Positions 1-4,857 of a DNA stretch of 6,393 nt are shown here, one piece after another. Each line of letters begins with the position of its first letter. Positions within the stretch are counted from its first letter, which is position 1. The position numbers and the translations under genes are program-made. A model generated the notes under the pieces. That model saw only the letters and a list, made by a program, of their open reading frames with translations, searched no databases and was not told the DNA's origin. The stretch is from Flavobacteriales bacterium (GTDB lineage: Bacteria > Bacteroidota > Bacteroidia > Flavobacteriales > JABDKJ01): assembly GCA_013002285.1 (NCBI GenBank), contig JABDKJ010000080.1, positions 1-6,393 of the forward strand. Direction: 5' to 3'.

Positions 1-2417
1 TCAACCAATGGGAAGAACTTTCATTTGACCTTTCGAGCCTAGAAGACGGAGCTGTTGGAGCAGTCGGCCCTTACGATCAGATCGTCATTTTCCCAGATTT
101 TACATTTGATCCAAGACCACAAGACAACATTGTATATTTTGACAATATAACTTTCTGTCCGAATGTACCTACTGGTGTGCCGGGTTGCACAGACCCAACT
201 GCTGATAATTATAACCCGGCTGCTACGGAAGATGATGGTTCTTGCCTTTATGCGGTTACTATCCAAACAGACCTTTCTTGTTATGAAGGTGACGGTACCC
301 AACCTTTTGTTTCTGGTGGATTTAATGGATGGTGTGGAGGCTGTAACCCAATGACCAATATTGGTGGAAACATTTGGGAAGCAACAGTGCTCATGCCTGC
401 AGGAGGAAACGAATACAAGATACAGTTAGACGAATGGGCTGATCAAGAGAATTTTACTCCAGGTATGCCATGTACGGTTACAAATGGAGGTTTCACCAAT
501 AGATTTATTGAAATAAGTGGTCCAACAACAACAATTCCATATTGTTTCAACACGTGTGAGATATTCAATTCAGCCGCAGGATGCATAGACCCTGCAGCGG
601 ACAATTATGATCCAGACGCTACTGAGCCAGATGGTTCATGTATTTATTTAGTGACGTTTATGGTTGATATGAACCTTTATGGCGGTTCTTTTGGAACTCC
701 GGAAGTAAATGGTTCCTGGAATGGATGGTGTGGTGGTTGTCAACAGTTATTTGATAATGATGGCGATGGTATTTATTCTGGACAACACTTTGTACAAGAA
801 GGACCTCAAGAATTTAAATTTGCTGTAGATGGATGGGCGGACCAAGAATTCTTTGATCCAGGAACATCTTGTACTGTTACAGATCCTTCGGGAGCATTCA
901 CTAATAGAGCTATAGATATTACAGGACCAATGACTGTTGGGCCATTTTGCTGGGCTTCATGTGAAGAATGCCCTGTTTTAGAATCTCCGGGTTGTACAGA
1001 TCCAGCTGCAAATAACTTTGACCCTTCTGCAACGGAAGATGATGGGTCATGTTTATATCTACTTACTTTAAATGTAGATATGAATTGCTTTGATGGAACA
1101 GATCCAGACATACAAATAGGAGCTCCAACTTTTGGAACACTCGCTGTAGAAAGTGGTAATTTCGGTTGGTGTGGAAGCTGTGTACAAATGGCCGATGATG
1201 ATGGTGATGACATTTGGACAGTTGTCTTGGAATTACCTGCCGGACCATTTGAATATAAATATGCACATGACGTCTGGTCAGGACAAGAACAACTATTAGA
1301 TAATATTGGCGAATCTTGTGTTGGAAATACAGATGGTTTTAATTTTGCAAATCGTATTGTTAATGTCCCAGATGTATTGAACACAATGGATGTTTATGGT
1401 ACCTGTTCTGCATGTATACCAGGAGAAGTAACAGGTTGTACTGATCCTTCAGCTGCGAATTACGAGCCTGAAGCTACCCTTGAAGATGGATCATGTTTAT
1501 ATGAAGTTACTTTCATAGTGAATATGAACGAATATGACGGAACTTTTGGTATACCCGAAGTTAATGGATCTTGGAATGGATGGTGTGGTGGTTGTCAACA
1601 GCTTTCAGACCCTGATGGTGACAATGTTTGGGAAGGTACTCACTTAGTGCCGGCTGGAACACAAGAATACAAGTTTGCTGTTGATGGATGGAGTGACCAG
1701 GAATTTTTTGATCCAGGAACTTCATGTACGGTAACTGATCCTTCTGGTGCATTTACGAATAGAGTGTTTACTGTTTCCGGAGTGCAAACCGAAGGCCCAT
1801 ATTGTTGGGAAGAATGTGAGGATTGTTTTGATCCATGTGAACCATCCTTATTCCAATCAGCTCCTACAAACTTGGATGTCGGATTCACGAATTTATCGAC
1901 TGTACTAAGCTGGAACGAAGTTCCTTGGTCTATTGGATGTCAAGTACAAGGTAATGTAGTAGGATCATCTTTTTTTCCTGTATATCTAGTTCAAGGAAAT
2001 GCACCTGACGGTTACATTGTAACAAATAACGTGCTTACGGATGGGGCGACATATCAATGGAGAGTAAGATGTGGATGTTCAGCTAGTCCACTTATCGCAA
2101 CGCCTTGGAGTGATTGGGATTACTTTACTTTCTATAATTTGTTGAGCCCACAAGAAGAAACTTCATTGAAAGATGCAACGGTCTATCCAAACCCTAATAA
2201 TGGGGAGTTTGACCTTACTGTTAAAGGAAGTGCTGATGAAAGCATTCAATTAAGGATCTATGACCTTCTAGGTAATATCATTCAAGAACAAGTATTAGTG
2301 ATGGGATCTGACCAAGATTCATTTAGCATAAATGTTGAGAACGATGTAAAAGGCATCTATTTTGTTGACCTTATCTCGAACTCATCTAAGATCACAAAGA
2401 AGATCGTTATTGAATAA
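1..2417 (+). CDS. Large secreted multi-module protein with four CBM-like repeats and a T9SS sorting tail (5' end missing)
   Basis: The frame is open from the left edge (first full codon at position 3) to TAA at 2415-2417, giving 804 visible residues; the true start lies upstream. Residues 1-55 (WEELSFDL, YDQIVIFPDF, VYFDNI) look like the last strands of a galactose-binding-like carbohydrate-binding domain. Residues 61-609 are four units, each a 23-residue GCxDPxAxNY...DGSC linker followed by a roughly 100-residue beta-sandwich. These sandwiches resemble the CBM20/CBM48-like E-set domains (VTFxVDMN, D-x-DGD-x-W/Y, EYKFAVDGW) common in Bacteroidota polysaccharide-active proteins. Residues 612-711 resemble a fibronectin-III-like domain (VLSWNEVP, YQWRVRC). 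Residues 722-804 are a T9SS type A sorting domain (YPNPNNGEF, LRIYDLLGN, KGIYFVDL, KKIVIE). I infer an extracellular or cell-surface glycan-binding protein. A catalytic domain, for example a glycoside hydrolase such as GH16, could lie upstream but none is visible. No membrane segment is seen. Confidence is high for the gene and secretion route, low for the exact role. Confidence 0.93.
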   Translation, partial: NQWEELSFDLSSLEDGAVGAVGPYDQIVIFPDFTFDPRPQDNIVYFDNITFCPNVPTGVPGCTDPTADNYNPAATEDDGSCLYAVTIQTDLSCYEGDGTQPFVSGGFNGWCGGCNPMTNIGGNIWEATVLMPAGGNEYKIQLDEWADQENFTPGMPCTVTNGGFTNRFIEISGPTTTIPYCFNTCEIFNSAAGCIDPAADNYDPDATEPDGSCIYLVTFMVDMNLYGGSFGTPEVNGSWNGWCGGCQQLFDNDGDGIYSGQHFVQEGPQEFKFAVDGWADQEFFDPGTSCTVTDPSGAFTNRAIDITGPMTVGPFCWASCEECPVLESPGCTDPAANNFDPSATEDDGSCLYLLTLNVDMNCFDGTDPDIQIGAPTFGTLAVESGNFGWCGSCVQMADDDGDDIWTVVLELPAGPFEYKYAHDVWSGQEQLLDNIGESCVGNTDGFNFANRIVNVPDVLNTMDVYGTCSACIPGEVTGCTDPSAANYEPEATLEDGSCLYEVTFIVNMNEYDGTFGIPEVNGSWNGWCGGCQQLSDPDGDNVWEGTHLVPAGTQEYKFAVDGWSDQEFFDPGTSCTVTDPSGAFTNRVFTVSGVQTEGPYCWEECEDCFDPCEPSLFQSAPTNLDVGFTNLSTVLSWNEVPWSIGCQVQGNVVGSSFFPVYLVQGNAPDGYIVTNNVLTDGATYQWRVRCGCSASPLIATPWSDWDYFTFYNLLSPQEETSLKDATVYPNPNNGEFDLTVKGSADESIQLRIYDLLGNIIQEQVLVMGSDQDSFSINVENDVKGIYFVDLISNSSKITKKIVIE
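183..251 (+). repeat. Linker repeat 1 (GCTDPTADNY...DGSCLY)
   Basis: First of four 23-residue Cys/Asp-rich linkers that precede each CBM-like module. It carries two cysteines, near the start and end, which may pair within the linker. This type of GCTDPxAxNY...DDGSC motif recurs in secreted proteins of marine Bacteroidota. The acidic residues could bind calcium, but that is inference. The module that follows spans about 252-578. Confidence 0.9.
579..647 (+). repeat. Linker repeat 2 (GCIDPAADNY...DGSCIY)
   Basis: Second copy of the 23-residue linker, starting 396 bases after the first. It keeps both cysteines and the DPxAxNYxPxAT core, and has P in place of D before DGSC. The module that follows (648-971) is one of the two near-twin modules. 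Confidence 0.9.
648..971 (+). repeat. CBM-like module 2, twin of module 4
   Basis: Encodes 108 residues that align without gaps to module 4 (1503-1826), with 76 identities (about 70 %) by hand count. Two blocks are fully conserved: 17 residues at 699-749 (PEVNGSWNGWCGGCQQL) and 23 residues at 840-908 (starting DQEFFDPGTSC, ending AFTNR). It has six cysteines, in the order CGGC, SC and C-x3-C-x2-C. The aromatic residues in SWNGW and VDGW are plausible sugar-stacking positions, by analogy with starch-binding-type domains. Confidence 0.85.
990..1058 (+). repeat. Linker repeat 3 (GCTDPAANNF...DGSCLY)
   Basis: Third copy of the linker, 411 bases after the second, with NF in place of NY and both cysteines kept. 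It precedes the longest and most divergent module (about 1059-1433). Confidence 0.9.
1434..1502 (+). repeat. Linker repeat 4 (GCTDPSAANY...DGSCLY)
   Basis: Fourth copy of the linker, 444 bases after the third. The core motif and both cysteines are kept, and LED replaces the usual EDD. It precedes the last CBM-like module (1503-1826), after which the linker series ends and the fibronectin-like region begins. Confidence 0.9.
1503..1826 (+). repeat. CBM-like module 4, twin of module 2
   Basis: Second member of the near-identical pair. The conserved blocks fall at 1554-1604 and 1695-1763. The remaining differences cluster in the stretch after DGD and in the strand before the final CW..C..C motif. 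It has the same six-cysteine arrangement as module 2 and the same DPDGD acidic loop, which is calcium-loop-like (inference). Confidence 0.85.
2166..2414 (+). other. T9SS type A C-terminal sorting domain
   Basis: The last 83 codons of the first gene encode the Por secretion-tail type domain. YPNPNNGEF opens it, a central strand reads LRIYDLLGN, and it ends in KGIYFVDL and KKIVIE. In this family the tail directs an outer-membrane-translocated protein through the type IX machinery and is normally cleaved, with the protein often attached to A-LPS. The short linker before it (LLSPQEETS) is typical. The domain shows that the whole protein ends up outside the cell and that the host encodes T9SS. Confidence 0.93.
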
Positions 2418-2436
2418 CGACAACCAAATACTATGT

Positions 2437-2467
2437 AAAAGGCCTTACGCAAGTAAGGCCTTTTTTT
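2437..2467 (+). terminator. Rho-independent terminator of the secreted modular protein gene
   Basis: A perfect 12-base-pair stem (2437-2448 with 2453-2464, core AGGCCTTAC/GTAAGGCCT) closes on a GCAA loop of the stable GNRA class, and a run of seven T follows at 2461-2467. It starts 19 bases after the stop codon. It separates the first gene from accC, so accC needs its own promoter. Confidence 0.93.
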
Positions 2468-2494
2468 GTGCTCAATTCTTATGATCCCGTTTTG

Positions 2495-2502
2495 TACTTT
2501 TG
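2495..2502 (+). promoter_or_regulatory. Bacteroidota -7 promoter box for accC (TACTTTTG)
   Basis: TACTTTTG matches the Bacteroidota -7 consensus TAnnTTTG exactly and ends four bases before the accC ATG at 2507. A start site the usual few bases downstream would fall at or next to the ATG, implying a leaderless or nearly leaderless mRNA. No good -33 TTTG is seen at the usual spacing; the nearest TTTG (2465-2468) is 26 bases upstream and overlaps the terminator T-run. Confidence 0.6.
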
Positions 2503-2506
2503 GTCT

Positions 2507-4021
2507 ATGCCAAAAGAGATAAAAAAAATACTGATAGCGAATAGGGGAGAGATCGCTCTGCGTATTATTCGCACAGTAAGAGAAATGGGGATCAAAAGTG
2601 TTGCTGTATTTTCAGATGCAGATGCAAAAATGCCTTATGTAAAATGGGCAGACGAGGCCATTCATATTGGAGACTCAGTTGCTTCTTCTTCCTATTTGGT
2701 CATCGACAAGATAATTGAAGCTGCAAAGAAGACCGGAACAGACGCTATTCATCCGGGCTATGGATTCCTTTCTGAGAATCCTGACTTTGCTCAAAGGGTT
2801 GTGGATGAAGGAATGATATTCATAGGCCCTTCACCAGATGCCATCAATACTATGGGCAATAAACTCTTGGCCAAAGAACTCGCGAAAAAGCATGACATTC
2901 CTCTAGTTCCTGGTACTGAAAAACCGATCACCGATGTCAATGACGCTAAAAATATCGCAGAAGGGATCGGATTTCCCATCTTGATCAAAGCAGCAAGTGG
3001 TGGTGGTGGTAAAGGGATGCGGGTGGTAAATGGTTTGGAAGAATTTGAATCTCAGATGGAGAGAGCAATGAGCGAAGCTAAAGCCAGCTTCGGAGATGAG
3101 CGAGTATTTATAGAGAAATATGTTGCAGCTCCAAGGCATATCGAATTCCAGATCTTGGCGGATAATCATGGGAACACCATTCATCTTTTTGAAAGGGAGT
3201 GTTCCATCCAAAGAAGACACCAGAAAGTAATTGAAGAAGCACCTTCAGTAGTATTAAATGAAGAGTTGCGAAAAGAAATGGGCGACTGCTCCATTAGGAT
3301 AGCTAAAGCCTGCAATTATTCTGGAGCAGGAACAGTTGAATTCCTTTTAGATGAAGATGGTAAATTCTATTTTTTGGAAATGAATACGCGTCTGCAAGTA
3401 GAGCATCCCGTAACGGAGTGTATTACTGGCATAGATCTGGTAAGGGAAATGATATACATTTCCATGGATAGACAGTTAGAAATAAAACAGAGCGACTTAG
3501 AAATTCATGGTCATGCAATTGAATTACGAGTGAATGCTGAAGACCCGCTCAATGATTTTCTGCCTGCCAGTGGGCCTCTGACAAGATATTCTGTACCTAA
3601 AGGGCCTGGAGTTAGAGTAGATGATGGTTTTGAAAAAGGCTTGGAAGTTTCAATGTTCTATGATAGCATGATCGCTAAGCTGATCGTGCACGCTGAGGAC
3701 AGAACTGCGGCAATGGACAGGATGTCAAGAGCGATCGATGAATATGAGCTTGAAGGAATAGAAACAACCCTACCTTTTGGAAAATGGTTGATGAATAACA
3801 AAGACTTTCGCAAAGGAAACATTGATACTAATTTCATTGCGAAGCGCTTTGAAAAAGACTATGGCCAGATATTGAGCCAGGATGAAGAAAGAATGGCTGC
3901 TTTAGCAGTATTCTTGTCCAGCAACAGTATAAAAGAAAATAAAAGCCAGAGATCTGTTCAGAATGGGCAGTCTAATTGGAAATTGAATAGGAAAAAAGAC
4001 CTGCAAAGTACTATACTTTAA
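2507..4021 (+). CDS. accC: Biotin carboxylase subunit of acetyl-CoA carboxylase
   Basis: Carboxylates the biotin on biotin carboxyl carrier protein using ATP and bicarbonate, the first half-reaction of malonyl-CoA synthesis in the cytoplasm. The 504 residues show the N-terminal domain (KKILIANRGEIALRI, residues 6-20), an ATP-grasp domain with glycine-rich loop SGGGGKG (164-170), RRHQKVIEEAP with K240, metal ligands E278 and E291, and the catalytic stretch MNTRLQVEHP (R295, E299). The C-terminal domain follows (GHAIELRVNAEDP with R341; MIAKLIVH). All key residues of E. coli AccC have counterparts. The protein is longer than the roughly 450-residue E. coli enzyme because of a C-terminal extension ending in a WKLNRKK motif, which I associate with Bacteroidota homologues. 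It has no biotinyl domain, so the carrier is a separate protein. ATG 2507 is preferred over GTG 2468, which sits on the terminator T-run and would add 13 non-homologous residues. A propionyl- or methylcrotonyl-CoA carboxylase alpha subunit is less likely, since those normally carry the biotinyl domain. Confidence 0.95.
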   Translation: MPKEIKKILIANRGEIALRIIRTVREMGIKSVAVFSDADAKMPYVKWADEAIHIGDSVASSSYLVIDKIIEAAKKTGTDAIHPGYGFLSENPDFAQRVVDEGMIFIGPSPDAINTMGNKLLAKELAKKHDIPLVPGTEKPITDVNDAKNIAEGIGFPILIKAASGGGGKGMRVVNGLEEFESQMERAMSEAKASFGDERVFIEKYVAAPRHIEFQILADNHGNTIHLFERECSIQRRHQKVIEEAPSVVLNEELRKEMGDCSIRIAKACNYSGAGTVEFLLDEDGKFYFLEMNTRLQVEHPVTECITGIDLVREMIYISMDRQLEIKQSDLEIHGHAIELRVNAEDPLNDFLPASGPLTRYSVPKGPGVRVDDGFEKGLEVSMFYDSMIAKLIVHAEDRTAAMDRMSRAIDEYELEGIETTLPFGKWLMNNKDFRKGNIDTNFIAKRFEKDYGQILSQDEERMAALAVFLSSNSIKENKSQRSVQNGQSNWKLNRKKDLQSTIL

Positions 4022-4046
4022 GAGAGTATTTACGTTATATAGAAAA

Positions 4047-4757
4047 GTGAAAACTTTATTTCAGATAATTATTGTTGTATTTATGATCCAAACACTGGCG
4101 GGCCAAGAAGAAAAGGAACAAAGCTTGGATGATGGTGCTGTCGTGGCGGAGGTTAAGATCGAAAATGGCGATACAATTCATATGATATATCTGGATGATG
4201 TGATCATAAGTACACGTAGAAAAGCCAAAAGCAAAAAATATCAGCGCAAGTATGGGAGGATCAAGAATAAAGTCTTGAAAGTTTATCCTTATGCTGAGAT
4301 CACGAAGTCTTTGATCGAAGATTATGATCGTGAACTAGAGACCTACAGCAGTGAACACGATAGGAAGCAATTTCTTAAAAATGCCGAAGACGAGCTTAAG
4401 GCAGAGTTTGAAGGAGAGATCAGAAACCTTAGAGTGAGTGAGGGAAAGATCTTGATAAAACTGATCGATCGAGAAACTGGAAAAACTTCATACGAGTTGA
4501 TAAAACAATTGCGAGGTGGATTTACAGCTTTTATGTGGCAAGGGGTCGCAAAATTATTTGGGTCAGACCTTAAGTCCGAATATGATGCTCATGGTGATGA
4601 TGAGATCATTGAAGAGATCATATTGGCAATAGAAAAGGGAGAACTTTCACCGAGAGCCAGAGAACCGATCACAGCAAAAGCTCAAGAAAGATTGCGGAAA
4701 AAGAGAGAGAAAAGGGCGAAGCAAACCGCGAGGAAAGAGGCAAAGGACAAGCTGTAA
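4047..4757 (+). CDS. DUF4294 family exported protein
   Basis: Encodes 236 residues of unknown function. A signal peptide is clear (MKTLFQIIIVVFMIQTLAG, likely cut before Q20), so it should act in the periplasm or envelope. Residues about 39-196 match what I know of DUF4294: a GDTI strand, a basic stretch, KVYPYAE, GKILIKLIDRETG, SYELIK, LRGGFTAFMWQGVAKLFG and LKSEYD, then an acidic helix (DDEIIEEIILAIEKGEL). The last 35 residues are a strongly basic, helix-prone tail rich in Lys, Arg and Ala. The GTG start at 4047 is chosen because it gives a complete signal peptide; the first in-frame ATG (4083) would remove most of it. There is no Shine-Dalgarno motif. The gene starts 25 bases after accC with no terminator or good promoter between, so co-transcription is likely. 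No catalytic residues are recognised. Confidence 0.9.
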   Translation: MKTLFQIIIVVFMIQTLAGQEEKEQSLDDGAVVAEVKIENGDTIHMIYLDDVIISTRRKAKSKKYQRKYGRIKNKVLKVYPYAEITKSLIEDYDRELETYSSEHDRKQFLKNAEDELKAEFEGEIRNLRVSEGKILIKLIDRETGKTSYELIKQLRGGFTAFMWQGVAKLFGSDLKSEYDAHGDDEIIEEIILAIEKGELSPRAREPITAKAQERLRKKREKRAKQTARKEAKDKL

Positions 4758-4857
4758 GTCTGTATTGTCTTTCAAATTATTGTCATAATATTTTACGATC
4801 ATTTTATCTAAAGATCATGCTCCATTCTTCTGAGTGTTTATATTTGCGCTAAATGCA
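4758..4857. other. AT-rich intergenic gap with no gene
   Basis: One hundred bases between the DUF4294 gene and the next secreted-protein gene. No stem-loop with a T-run is seen after the DUF4294 stop, so the end of the accC operon transcript is not defined by a visible terminator. The only recognisable element is the -7 box near the right end. Confidence 0.7.
4839..4846 (+). promoter_or_regulatory. Bacteroidota -7 promoter box (TATATTTG)
   Basis: TATATTTG matches the TAnnTTTG consensus exactly and lies 11 bases before the ATG at 4858. The predicted start site would leave a leader of only a few bases. No convincing -33 TTTG is seen at the expected spacing, so the promoter is assigned on the -7 box and its position alone. 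Confidence 0.6.

Noticed and set aside
177..179. GTG at 177 as the start of the first gene
   Set aside because: The same frame is open to position 3 and encodes a recognisable end of a beta-sandwich domain upstream. A start here would have no signal peptide although the protein carries a T9SS tail.
806..1384. 192-codon open frame on the minus strand
   Set aside because: It lies wholly inside the modular protein gene, encodes no recognisable motif, and reflects the repeated codon pattern of the + strand modules. The similar frame at 1640-1888 is the antisense of the twin module.
183..1502. The four regularly spaced repeats as a CRISPR or tandem DNA array
   Set aside because: The repeats are conserved at protein level with synonymous differences, and their spacers are long coding modules of unequal length. 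They are protein-domain linkers.
2468..2506. GTG at 2468 as an upstream start for accC
   Set aside because: It lies on the terminator T-run and upstream of the -7 box, and the 13 added residues do not resemble the AccC N-terminus, whereas MPKEIKKILIANRGEIA does.
2903..3220. Minus-strand frame inside accC
   Set aside because: Antisense shadow of a highly conserved ATP-grasp coding region, with no initiation signals and low-complexity product (TTTTT from the Gly-rich loop).
4011..4046. Separate promoter for the DUF4294 gene (TATACTTTA near the accC stop)
   Set aside because: It does not match TAnnTTTG at the final positions and has no -33 partner. The 25-base gap fits simple co-transcription with accC.
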